Source of the DNA: Pseudomonadota bacterium
GTDB taxonomy: Bacteria; Pseudomonadota; Alphaproteobacteria; Rhizobiales; Xanthobacteraceae
Assembly: GCA_023387735.1 (NCBI GenBank)
Contig: JAEWHP010000035.1
Span: 186,001-250,000 of the forward strand
Length of the DNA stretch: 64,000 nucleotides
Direction: 5' to 3'
Made by a program: the position numbers and the translations under genes. The notes beneath the pieces were generated by a model. That model was given only the letters and a program-made list of their open reading frames with translations, had not been told where the DNA came from and ran no database searches. Positions 33,878 through 41,643 of the stretch are shown here, in pieces (position 1 is the stretch's first letter; every line of letters starts with the position of its first letter).

Positions 33878-34381
33878 CTATTCCGGCGGCGGATGACGGA
33901 AAATGCCTGCCTCTGATCCGAAAAGAGTCGCTGTCTTTTCGCATTTGGCTCCCATGCGTTCGGCGAGCGCGCACGAGGCTTTATTCCTGAGGTCAATAAA
34001 GCTGATGAGAGTTTTGAAGCCGACGTTTGAGTAACCGTATTGACGAGCACGCAGGGACGCTTCAGTGGCAAGCCCCTTGCCTTGGCCAGATCTCAGCAAA
34101 CCCCAACCGACTTCGGGTTCAGGCCAGCCTTCCGGAAACCATAGTCCGGCATAACCCACAAACTGGCCCGACCTCTTTTCCTCAAGCGCCCAGAATCCGT
34201 ACCCGCGAAGGGACCAATGGCCCGCGTAAGCGGCCATTCGACGCCAGGCCGTATCTCGGTTGCAGGTCCCTCCGACAAACGCCGCAGTGGCTGGATCAGC
34301 ATAGAATTGCGCAAATGGTTCAAAGTCCGTTTGTCGCCAGGCCCGCATTGTCAATCGTTCGGTTTCCAGCGTCGGGACCAT
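33878..34381 (-). CDS. GNAT-family N-acetyltransferase (RimJ/RimL type)
   Basis: Acetyltransferase of about 167 residues. It opens VPTLETERLTMRAWRQTDFEPF, the RimJ/RimL-like start, has FVGYAGLWFPEGWPEPEVGW and GQGKGLATEASLRARQYGY (acetyl-CoA loop), and ends in FIDLRNKASCALAERMGAKCE. The acceptor is unknown. ATG 34381 follows GGAGGG at six bases. It is a single gene. Confidence 0.88.
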   Translation of the reverse strand: MVPTLETERLTMRAWRQTDFEPFAQFYADPATAAFVGGTCNRDTAWRRMAAYAGHWSLRGYGFWALEEKRSGQFVGYAGLWFPEGWPEPEVGWGLLRSGQGKGLATEASLRARQYGYSNVGFKTLISFIDLRNKASCALAERMGAKCEKTATLFGSEAGIFRHPPPE

Positions 34382-34811
34382 TGCAACCCTCCAGAAGACA
34401 AACGGCCTCAGCCCCATTCGGTCATCTCGGATCGCGTATCGCAGGCGGCGTCTCGGGTCCGTCAAGTGCGAGGAGCGAAATCACCGCAAAAGTTGACTGC
34501 TTGCAGCGGGAAATCGCTTCCGCACGCGGAACCTGGGAGGACGTTAAAAACGCACGATGCGGCTTTCAACGCCTCATCGGATATAATACGCCCGTCCCGG
34601 TATTCTTGATCATCTCATCTTCGCAAACTGCGCGCTCCCTGGCGCGGCGCGAACCGGGTCTTGAACCGGTTGAATGGCTGCGGCGCAAAGACATCTCCGA
34701 GACCCGCCAGAAGAATAAGCCACAGGTAAGGGAAATGTAAGCTTCCGGTTAAGCGCGTCAGCGCGTCTAGCGGCACCTTGCGGGGAGAAGCCATCCACGC
34801 AGGACATTGCC
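34382..34811. other. Intergenic stretch, nothing recognised
   Basis: Open frames on both strands continue from neighbouring genes or are short and lack family features. Somewhat less GC-rich than the surroundings to the eye. No tRNA, repeat or terminator was seen. Confidence 0.35.
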
Positions 34812-35051
34812 ATGAGCACGATCCACGCGACCACCGACTTGGGACCGGCAGCCGCAAAGCGGCAGTTCTACAGTCCTTTCGAGGCATACTGGAATTCATT
34901 TCAGGAGTGGCGCAAGCGCGAAAAGCTGCGTGCCGAGTTGAATAGCCTGACGGACAGCGAGCTTGCTGACATCGGTATCACGCGTGGTGAGATCGACTGC
35001 ACGGCATCGCACCGGGATATGGACCCGCGAAACATCCCGTCCGCCATGTGA
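34812..35051 (+). CDS. DUF1127 domain-containing small protein
   Basis: Small basic protein of 79 residues. The C-terminal REKLRAELNSLTDSELADIG followed by ITRGEID is the DUF1127 (YjiS-like) motif. In alphaproteobacteria short DUF1127 proteins have been linked to RNA binding and phosphate or C1 metabolism, but the role here is unknown. GCAGGA precedes ATG 34812. Confidence 0.88.
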   Translation: MSTIHATTDLGPAAAKRQFYSPFEAYWNSFQEWRKREKLRAELNSLTDSELADIGITRGEIDCTASHRDMDPRNIPSAM

Positions 35052-35191
35052 ACGTGAGCATGATGTGCGACACGCCCAAACGCATCCATCCCGAATTGTT
35101 GACTCGACCGCTGCCGCCGCGGCTGAAAATATCGCGACGTTGGGAATTGCAGAACCAGCAGTGGTTACCGGCCATATCTGGAGCAATAGTC

Positions 35192-35404
35192 ATGCCCCAA
35201 TTCGACCCCGAGCTCATTTCAATCATGAAGCGGGTGCTTGAGGACACCATGACCAAGGTGCCCGTGGAGTATTCCACGCCGGCCGCCAAGGCCTATTTGG
35301 CCGAATACATTCTGAAAGCGGCAGCCCAAGGCAAAACCAGCTACGACGCGCTGATGGTTGCGGCGGCCGATCACATCGAGGTGTTCGTGTCCTTGTTCAG
35401 CTAG
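35192..35404 (+). CDS. Small conserved hypothetical protein
   Basis: A 70-residue protein from ATG 35192 (MPQFDPELISIMKRVLEDT, then VEYSTPAAKAYLAEYILKAA). The composition is that of a compact helical cytosolic protein. It resembles small hypothetical proteins known from Bradyrhizobium (from memory). The frame is open to 35048, but the extra part is unlike protein. GGAG lies upstream. It ends at the start of a dispersed repeat. Confidence 0.7.
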   Translation: MPQFDPELISIMKRVLEDTMTKVPVEYSTPAAKAYLAEYILKAAAQGKTSYDALMVAAADHIEVFVSLFS

Positions 35405-35502
35405 AGCGTTTTCGAGCGAAGTGGAAACCGGTGCGCGTCAAGAAAACGCGTCAAAACAAAAATCTGGAGCCCCGTTCCGATTCAATCGGAACGGAAAGGG
35501 CT
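35403..35502 (-). repeat. 100-bp dispersed repeat, copy 1, with hairpin
   Basis: Starts AGAGCGTTTTCGAGCGAAGT and ends in the hairpin CCGTTCCGAT-TCA-ATCGGAACGG (35472-35494). The second copy is at 35881-35981. Read on the minus strand, the hairpin is followed by ATTTTTGTTTTG, so it can terminate the gene at 35519-35869. This element is common in Bradyrhizobium and Rhodopseudomonas genomes (recalled, not searched). Confidence 0.85.
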
Positions 35503-35518
35503 GCAGGCGACCGCCTGG

Positions 35519-35869
35519 TCAGCCGCAATTCCAGATCGGCCCGATCGGCGTCCGCGTCCAGCAGGGGCCGAAGGTGCCGCCATTGTAGCGGCCGCCGTAG
35601 AAGCCTGGCCGGCCGAAATAGTGCCAGGCGCCGTCCGAGCCGTAATATTGCGGGACCGGATCGATATACCAGGGGCGCCGTTTCTTGAACGCCATGCGCG
35701 AAGCCGGATCCTTGTAGGCCGGAAGGGTGTTGTTCGGTGGCTGCTTGTAGCCCGGCAGGAAACCGTAGCCCTGCCAGCGCGGCGCCGGCTTTTTATGGGG
35801 TGGCGCAGCCGACGCGGCGGCCGGCAGCAGCAAGGAAAAAGCAAGCGAGAAAACCACGAGTCGCGACAT
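35519..35869 (-). CDS. Secreted hypothetical protein
   Basis: Exported protein of 116 residues, signal peptide ending ASAAPP. The mature part is rich in Pro, Gly, Tyr and Trp (PRWQGYGFLPGYKQPPNN, PQYYGSDGAWHYFGRPGFYG), with two Cys near the end that could form a disulphide. No known family recognised. It lies between two same-orientation copies of a 100-bp repeat. Confidence 0.75.
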   Translation of the reverse strand: MSRLVVFSLAFSLLLPAAASAAPPHKKPAPRWQGYGFLPGYKQPPNNTLPAYKDPASRMAFKKRRPWYIDPVPQYYGSDGAWHYFGRPGFYGGRYNGGTFGPCWTRTPIGPIWNCG

Positions 35870-35880
35870 CGCCGAACCTT

Positions 35881-35981
35881 ATAGCGTTTTCAAGCGAAGT
35901 GGGAACCGGTTCGCGTGAAGAAAACGCGTCAAAACAAGAACCTGAAGCTTCGGTTCTGATTCAGTCAGAACCGAAGCTTTA
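35881..35981 (-). repeat. 100-bp dispersed repeat, copy 2, with long hairpin
   Basis: Starts ATAGCGTTTTCAAGCGAAGT, close to copy 1 at 35403. It ends in a perfect 15-base hairpin, AAGCTTCGGTTCTGA-TTCAG-TCAGAACCGAAGCTT (35945-35979). On the minus strand TTCTTGTTTTG follows. The stem sequence differs from copy 1 while pairing is kept. Confidence 0.85.
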
Positions 35982-36082
35982 GACGGTCGATTGCCGGAAG
36001 ACGATGCAAAAATAAGTGCGCAGCCGGTGTCTTGCCGACCCGCATCAGACCGTTTCCAACCTCGCTGCGCTTCCGTTACCGA

Positions 36083-36868
36083 CTACTGGTCGTCGTCGGG
36101 CTGCAGTTGCATCGGGGCTTGCGGCCGCGCGCGGGCCTGCGGCGATGGACGCACCGGCACAGGTCTTGGCGCCGCTGCCGGCGGTACCGGAAGCGCCGAT
36201 GCCGTCGATGTTCTAGACCGCAGGTTCGGCTCGGCGACCCTGCTCTGCTCCGAAAGTTTGGCGATCAGGCGCGTCATTTGCTCCTGGCTCGCCTTGAGCT
36301 CTTCGGTAGCCTTGGCGTTGTCGCGTGCGATCTGTTCCTGGTTTGCCCTGAGCTGCCCGATTCCCTGCTCGAGGTTTGCGATATCCTGTGCCATCGTCTG
36401 CAGCATCTGCGCCAGCTCGGCCGTGCTCGGGGCCGCCGGCGCAGCGTCCTGCGTGGGGGTCGCCGCGGCCAGTTGAACGGTCGACGGACCCGGCTGCGCG
36501 GCCTCATCCGGTTTCTCGATCCAGGACGGCAGGGCCATGAGCTGCGGCGCCCACCTCGCGAGGGTCGACTTGGCAGCATCGCCGTAGGAGGACTGCGAAA
36601 CGAAAGCGATGCCAAAGACGCTTGCGGCCAACAGCAATCCGACGATGCCGCGCAGCGCCCGTCCGCCGCGCGACGGCCGGTGACTCATGGCAGCTACCGA
36701 AGGCTGCTGCTTCGGTTCCTGCTCCAGCCTGGCCAGTTGTTCGTTCAGGCGCGCGAGCTGTTCGTCGGCGCGCGCGATCTGGTCGTAGGCGTGCACAAGC
36801 CGTTCATCCGCTCGCGCGACCACGACATCGTCGGGTCCAGTTTCTTTCGTGGCCGTTATGGAATTCAT
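36083..36868 (-). CDS. Membrane-anchored coiled-coil hypothetical protein
   Basis: Protein of 261 residues with a cytosolic heptad-rich start (ADERLVHAYDQIARADEQLA, then RLNEQLARLEQE), one membrane helix at about 74-91 (GIVGLLLAASVFGIAFVS), and a periplasmic coiled coil (TMAQDIANLEQGIGQLRANQ with similar heptads after it). It ends in a Pro-rich tail (VPPAAAPRPVPVRPSP). The topology suggests an envelope scaffold. Family unknown to me; similar proteins occur in Bradyrhizobium. It lies next to RlpA on the same strand. Confidence 0.75.
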   Translation of the reverse strand: MNSITATKETGPDDVVVARADERLVHAYDQIARADEQLARLNEQLARLEQEPKQQPSVAAMSHRPSRGGRALRGIVGLLLAASVFGIAFVSQSSYGDAAKSTLARWAPQLMALPSWIEKPDEAAQPGPSTVQLAAATPTQDAAPAAPSTAELAQMLQTMAQDIANLEQGIGQLRANQEQIARDNAKATEELKASQEQMTRLIAKLSEQSRVAEPNLRSRTSTASALPVPPAAAPRPVPVRPSPQARARPQAPMQLQPDDDQ

Positions 36869-36932
36869 CGGAACTCCCTCCTCTCAGCAAGCTTGACCGG
36901 ACGTCGTCTTCCGACCGTCACGGCCAATGCCG

Positions 36933-37523
36933 CTACTCGACGACGTCAAGTTTGACCTTTGCGACACCGTCTCCAACCATTCCCAGTTCTTCGGCCGCGG
37001 CATAGGAAACGTCGACGACCCGACCGCGGATAAACGGGCCGCGGTCATTGACGCGCACCGTCACGGATTGCCCGCTGCCGACGTTCGTGACGCGCAACCG
37101 GGTGCCGAACGGCAGCGTCGGATGGGCGGCGGTCAAGTCGTTCGTGTTGAACTTCTCGCCGGAAGCGGTCTTCGTTCCCTGCCAGTAGTAACTGGCGATG
37201 CCGTGCGATGCGCCCTCTGTCGCGGCCGGCTTCCTGTTCGACGCGGCAGGCGCGTGCTTTCTCGCGGCCGCCACGCGCCGGTGTGTGAGCGATGCGCCCC
37301 GACTGGTTTGCTGGGATGCCTGGCGAACTGGCGAGACCGCTTCGGACTTGTTGGCGGCAACATGGGTTTGTACGCAGCCCGCCAGCGAAGCGGCGCCAAC
37401 GATGATGAGGAAGCCTTGCGCGATGCGCCGCGGACCGGAGCCCGAACTCAAAGCCGCGCGAATGCCAACGGGGCCGGCTTTGATGTCGACGTACGAACTA
37501 CTGGCACAGCTGCTGGAAAACAT
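36933..37523 (-). CDS. rlpA: RlpA-like septal ring lytic transglycosylase
   Basis: Cell-wall protein of 196 residues. A lipoprotein-type signal (SLAGC) lies near residue 49 after a long N-terminus. The C-terminal double-psi beta-barrel (about 108-195) has GIASYYWQGTKTASGEKFN, FGTRLRVTNVGSGQSVTVRV and the catalytic-type NDRGPFIRGRVVDVSYAAAE. RlpA cleaves denuded glycan strands at the septum. There is no SPOR domain, as in many short relatives. It is located beside the membrane coiled-coil protein. Confidence 0.88.
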   Translation of the reverse strand: MFSSSCASSSYVDIKAGPVGIRAALSSGSGPRRIAQGFLIIVGAASLAGCVQTHVAANKSEAVSPVRQASQQTSRGASLTHRRVAAARKHAPAASNRKPAATEGASHGIASYYWQGTKTASGEKFNTNDLTAAHPTLPFGTRLRVTNVGSGQSVTVRVNDRGPFIRGRVVDVSYAAAEELGMVGDGVAKVKLDVVE

Positions 37524-37707
37524 TTCGTCCCCCGCTTACCGAATCCGACACGCCAAGGGTCGCGATCCAATCGGGGCGGAACGAAGTCAGGCCAGCGCTA
37601 TTGCGGCTTCATTTGCACGATTTGATGTCAAGTGTTGTCATTGAGCCACAGCCGGCGGCTGAAGGCGCGCGCAGTTCCACACGCTTGCAGACATAGCCAG
37701 GCGAGAA

Positions 37708-39252
37708 TTAGCGGCGAGGTTTTTTCGGCTTTGGCGGTGCCGCCTGCGCCCGAGCGTTGGCATCGAGCGATGTCGACGCCATCGGCGTTTCGCCCTTGGC
37801 TCCATCGCGTCCTATTTCGCGTCGCGGCCAGGCGAAATCGTCAGCGCGCCCGGCGGGAGCCGGCAGCGGCTCGCCTCTGATCAAGAGCCGTGCGGCTTCC
37901 GCGTCGATCGTCACTGTCCGAGCGCCGGGAGCGCCCAGTAATTTGTCCGCGCTCACGGTAAAGCCGACCAATGGAACGACCGGTCCGGCCAGCGGACGCG
38001 GCGCCGGCTGATCCGGCCGCGCACTGGCGTCGGGGATCGCCGGCTCGGTGGGCAGCACGATCGGCGCGGAGCGCGCGGCCCATAGCCGGCTGAGTTCGCG
38101 CTCGACATAATGTGCGAGTTTGAGCGCGCCGGCCCTGGTGAAGTACACGCCATCGGAGGACCGCAACTTTCGGATCTGCCCCTCGAAATCGGGGCCTTGC
38201 TGCAGAAAGCGCCCGGCCTCATCGACGAACCCATCCCAGACATCGACATAGGTGATGCCCGCCCTGCCCGCCGCTTCGCGATAGAGCGTATCCAGAAACG
38301 CCGTGTCGGACGTCGCCTTGGTGCCGCGCACCGCCGGCAGCCCGACCCACAGCACCGGCACCCCCTTGACCTTGAGCACGCCGATCATCTCGTCGATCTT
38401 GTCCCGGTACAAATCGTCCCAGCGTTTCTCGCGGAACTCACGCAACCCACTCGTCGAGCCTGCGGTCTTCTCCGGAGTTGCGCCTGGCCGCACGCCGTTG
38501 GTGTCGGCGACATCCTCCGGTGCCAGTTCGGAATCCACCTGTTTGGCTGCACCATCGGCCTTTGCCGCGGTCTTTTCGTCCGAAGGCTTGCCGTCCGGCT
38601 TGGCTTTGGTGTCCTTCTTCTCCGCCGGCTTGTCCGTCTTTTCGGATGCGGGCTCGCGGATCGCGACGCGGTCATCGAGCCCGAGCATGACGACGATGGC
38701 GTCCGCATTTTCGGTGGCGAGAATGCCTTTGGCGGCCGTGGCCCAATCGGCCGGACTGCCCTTCGGCTGATATTTGATCAGGCCGGAACCCGTCTTGTGC
38801 TTGCGGATCACGCCCATCTCGGGCTGGTCGGCATAAACGCCTTCGAGCCCGTAGGCGAGCCAGTCCGCCATGGAGTCACCGAGCACCAGGATGTGGCGCT
38901 CGGCTATTGTGCTGCGCTTCTCCGGCGCCGGCGCCCTTGAAAAGTCCTCGCGCGCCGGGGCCGGTTGCCGGCTGTGCCGGGGCGGCGGCGTGTACGGCTG
39001 CTGGTAAAACGGGTCGCTGCCGAACCAGCCACCACCGCGCTGCTCGTTACCGAACCAGCCGCCACCGCGTTGTTCGTTGCCAAACCAGCCGCCGCCGCGC
39101 TGCGGCGCTTGCCGCTGCTGATATCCTCCGAAATTGAAAAACTGGGCGGATACGGGGCCCGCCATGCCCAGCACCAATCCTGCCGCGACCGCCAGTGCAA
39201 TTAGCCGACGCCGCTCGGGTGGGGGGCATTTCCTGTCTGGATCCTCGGGCAT
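37708..39252 (-). CDS. DUF459 / SGNH-hydrolase-like secreted protein
   Basis: Exported protein of about 514 residues. A signal sequence (LIALAVAAGLVLGMAGPVSAQ) is followed by a GGGWFGNEQR tandem repeat, then the SGNH-like domain from about 120: block I HILVLGDSMADWLAYGLE, block III-like VMLGLDDRV, and the final SSDGVYFTRAGALKLAHYVE. A low-complexity Lys/Asp linker (KTDKPAEKKDTKAKPDGKP) interrupts the domain. Its role is probably envelope acylation or deacylation. DxxH of active SGNH enzymes reads DGVY here. GTG 39267 is an alternative start. Confidence 0.82.
   Translation of the reverse strand: MPEDPDRKCPPPERRRLIALAVAAGLVLGMAGPVSAQFFNFGGYQQRQAPQRGGGWFGNEQRGGGWFGNEQRGGGWFGSDPFYQQPYTPPPRHSRQPAPAREDFSRAPAPEKRSTIAERHILVLGDSMADWLAYGLEGVYADQPEMGVIRKHKTGSGLIKYQPKGSPADWATAAKGILATENADAIVVMLGLDDRVAIREPASEKTDKPAEKKDTKAKPDGKPSDEKTAAKADGAAKQVDSELAPEDVADTNGVRPGATPEKTAGSTSGLREFREKRWDDLYRDKIDEMIGVLKVKGVPVLWVGLPAVRGTKATSDTAFLDTLYREAAGRAGITYVDVWDGFVDEAGRFLQQGPDFEGQIRKLRSSDGVYFTRAGALKLAHYVERELSRLWAARSAPIVLPTEPAIPDASARPDQPAPRPLAGPVVPLVGFTVSADKLLGAPGARTVTIDAEAARLLIRGEPLPAPAGRADDFAWPRREIGRDGAKGETPMASTSLDANARAQAAPPKPKKPRR
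39021..39102. repeat. 30-bp tandem repeat inside the DUF459 gene
   Basis: Units at 39021-39050 and 39051-39080 and a partial third to 39102 each start CRAACCAGCC. They encode GGGWFGNEQR repeats in a surface-exposed linker. Such repeats can expand or shrink by slippage. Confidence 0.85.
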
Positions 39253-39583
39253 GCGCCTGGACCGCACATACGCAGAACTTGTCCAGGTAGATTAGCACAA
39301 CCGCACTTGTAGTGCGTGTCAGTTTACCGTGAAGAGCGTTGCCTCAACGCGGCACAGGCAACGCGCGCCAAGCAAGACTGCGAACAGCGGATCTCTCGCA
39401 ACGCCGCGAGGCTTTGCGCAATTATCCATCCCGCGGAAACAAACTCCCCGCTTTTGCATGATGGCGTTGCCCTAATCCCTGCCCTGCCCGGTAGACTTTT
39501 GCAGGGGGTGACGGCATCCTGCCGCTCGAAATCTCACAAAAGTCGCACGCGGTGTCCCGCGGCGGAGGAAACAGAGGGCAGAC
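39253..39583. other. Divergent promoter region, nothing recognised
   Basis: Lies between the DUF459 gene and the nitronate monooxygenase gene, both transcribed away from it. No palindrome or repeat was noticed. Confidence 0.35.
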
Positions 39584-40576
39584 ATGAAGACGCGATTCAC
39601 CGAACTCGTTGGCGTTGAGCACCCGATCGTCCAGGGCGGGATGCAATGGGTCGGGCGTGCCGAACTGGTCGCGGCCGTTGCCAATGCCGGCGCGCTCGGG
39701 CTGATCACGGCGCTGACGCAGCCGACGCCGGAAGATCTCACCAAGGAAATCGCGCGCTGCCGAGACATGACCGACAAGCCGTTCGGCGTCAATCTCACCA
39801 TTCTGCCCGCGATCAAGCCGCCGCCTTACGCGGAATACCGCCAGGCCATCATCGAGGCCGGCATCAAGATCGTGGAAACCGCGGGCAACAAGCCACAGGA
39901 ACACGTCACCGAGTTCAAGAAGCACGGCATCAAGATCATCCACAAATGCACCAGCGTCCGTCACGGCCTGTCGGCGGAACGCATGGGCGTCGATGCGATC
40001 TCGATCGACGGTTTTGAATGCGCCGGCCATCCCGGCGAGGACGACACGCCGGGCCTGATCCTGATCCCGGCCGCCGCGGACAAGATCAAGATCCCGATGA
40101 TCGCCTCGGGCGGCTTCGGCGACGGCCGCGGCCTCGTTGCCGCGCTCGCACTGGGTGCCGAGGGCATCAACATGGGCACGCGCTTCATGTGCACCAAGGA
40201 GAGCCCGATCCACCAGCTGGTCAAGGAACGCATCGTCGCCAATGACGAGCGCGAGACCGAACTGATCTTCCGCACCATGCGCAACACCTCGCGCGTCGCC
40301 AAGAACGCGATCTCGACCAAGGTGGTCGCGATGGAGAAGGAAGGCGCCAAGTTCGAGGACGTCCGCGAACTCGTCGCCGGCGCCCGCGGCAAGATGGTCT
40401 ATGCGACCGGCGATGCCGACGAAGGCATCTGGTCGGCCGGCCAGGTTCAGGGCCTGATCCACGACATCCCGACCTGCGCCGAACTGGTCTCGCGCATCAT
40501 GCGCGACGCGGAGGCCATCATCCAGAGCCGGCTCGAAGCCATGGTGTCGGGCGCGCAACGCCAGGCCGCCGAATAG
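39584..40576 (+). CDS. Nitronate monooxygenase family FMN enzyme
   Basis: FMN-dependent TIM-barrel enzyme of 330 residues that oxidises alkyl nitronates or, in some relatives, acts as an enoyl reductase. VGVEHPIVQGGMQWVGRAEL is the N-terminal signature; SIDGFECAGHPGEDD holds the active-site His, and MIASGGFGDGRGLVAALALG with EGINMGTRF is the FMN phosphate site. It is followed at 39 bases by a quinone-oxidoreductase-like gene, so the pair may be co-transcribed. Confidence 0.88.
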   Translation: MKTRFTELVGVEHPIVQGGMQWVGRAELVAAVANAGALGLITALTQPTPEDLTKEIARCRDMTDKPFGVNLTILPAIKPPPYAEYRQAIIEAGIKIVETAGNKPQEHVTEFKKHGIKIIHKCTSVRHGLSAERMGVDAISIDGFECAGHPGEDDTPGLILIPAAADKIKIPMIASGGFGDGRGLVAALALGAEGINMGTRFMCTKESPIHQLVKERIVANDERETELIFRTMRNTSRVAKNAISTKVVAMEKEGAKFEDVRELVAGARGKMVYATGDADEGIWSAGQVQGLIHDIPTCAELVSRIMRDAEAIIQSRLEAMVSGAQRQAAE

Positions 40577-40615
40577 GCGGCTTGATACCAGCGGAAGAAC
40601 AATAAAGAGAAGCCC

Positions 40616-41584
40616 ATGAAAGCCTATGTCTACGGTGCCAACGGCGCTGAAATCGCCGACGTCGCAAAACCCTCGCCGAAGGGCACGCAAGTGCTGGTCA
40701 AGGTCCACGCCTGTGGCCTCAACCGCGCCGACCTCGGGATGACCAAGGGCCATGTGCACGGCAGCGCGGGCGGCGTCGGCACCGTGCTCGGCATGGAATG
40801 GGCGGGTGAAGTCGCCGAGCTCGGCCCCGATGCGAAGGGCGTCAAGGTCGGTGACAAGATCATGGGCTCGGGCGCGGCGGCGTTCGCGGAATATATGCTT
40901 GCCGATCATCGCCGCCTGTTCCGCTCCCCCTCGAACATGAACTTCGAGGAGGCCTGCACCCTTCCCGTCGCCATCACCACCATGCACAACGCCGTCGTGA
41001 CCAACGGCGCGCTACAGCCGGGCCAGACCGTGCTGATCCAGGGCGCGAGTTCCGGCGTCGGCCTGATGGCGATGCAGATTGCAAAGTTCAAGGGCGCCAA
41101 ACTCGTGATCGGCTCGTCGACGGATGCGATGCGGCGCGGCCGCCTGAAGGAATTCGGCGCCGACCTCGCGGTGGACTCGAAGGATCCCGGCTGGGTCGAC
41201 CAGGTGCTGCAGGCCACCGGCGGCGAGGGCGTCGACCTCATCGTCGACCAGGTCTCCGGCCCGGTCGCGAACCAGAATCTGAAGGCGACCAAGGTCAAGG
41301 GCCGCATCGTCAATGTCGGCCGGCTCGGCGGCACCCATGGCGATTTCAACTTCGACCTGCACGCCGCGCGCCGCATCAACTATATCGGCGTCACCTTCCG
41401 CACCCGCACCATCGAGGAAATCCGCGAAATTTACGACGAGGTCCGCAAGGACATCTGGGGCGCGGTGGAATCGCGAAAACTGCAATTGCCGATCGACAAG
41501 GTCTATCCCTTTGACGAGATCGGCAAGGCGTTCGAACACATGGAAGCCAACAAGCACCTCGGCAAGATCGTGGTGGCGCTGTAG
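40616..41584 (+). CDS. Quinone oxidoreductase-like zinc-less alcohol dehydrogenase family protein
   Basis: Medium-chain dehydrogenase of 322 residues. ACGLNRADLGMTKG replaces the zinc-binding catalytic segment, so it belongs to the zinc-independent quinone oxidoreductase group. The nucleotide site is LIQGASSGVGLMAMQIAKF, with GSSTDAMRRGRL suggesting NADPH use. It ends KAFEHMEANKHLGKIVVAL, standard for the family. It may reduce enones or quinones; it follows the nitronate monooxygenase gene. Confidence 0.87.
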   Translation: MKAYVYGANGAEIADVAKPSPKGTQVLVKVHACGLNRADLGMTKGHVHGSAGGVGTVLGMEWAGEVAELGPDAKGVKVGDKIMGSGAAAFAEYMLADHRRLFRSPSNMNFEEACTLPVAITTMHNAVVTNGALQPGQTVLIQGASSGVGLMAMQIAKFKGAKLVIGSSTDAMRRGRLKEFGADLAVDSKDPGWVDQVLQATGGEGVDLIVDQVSGPVANQNLKATKVKGRIVNVGRLGGTHGDFNFDLHAARRINYIGVTFRTRTIEEIREIYDEVRKDIWGAVESRKLQLPIDKVYPFDEIGKAFEHMEANKHLGKIVVAL

Positions 41585-41643
41585 GCTGCCGATGGCATCC
41601 CGGACGCGGTGCCGCGCGTAAGCGCGGCTTCGCAGCCCTCCCC

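Noticed and set aside
39021..39102. Possible CRISPR-like direct repeats
   Set aside because: The 30-base units are contiguous with no spacers, and they encode an in-frame protein repeat.
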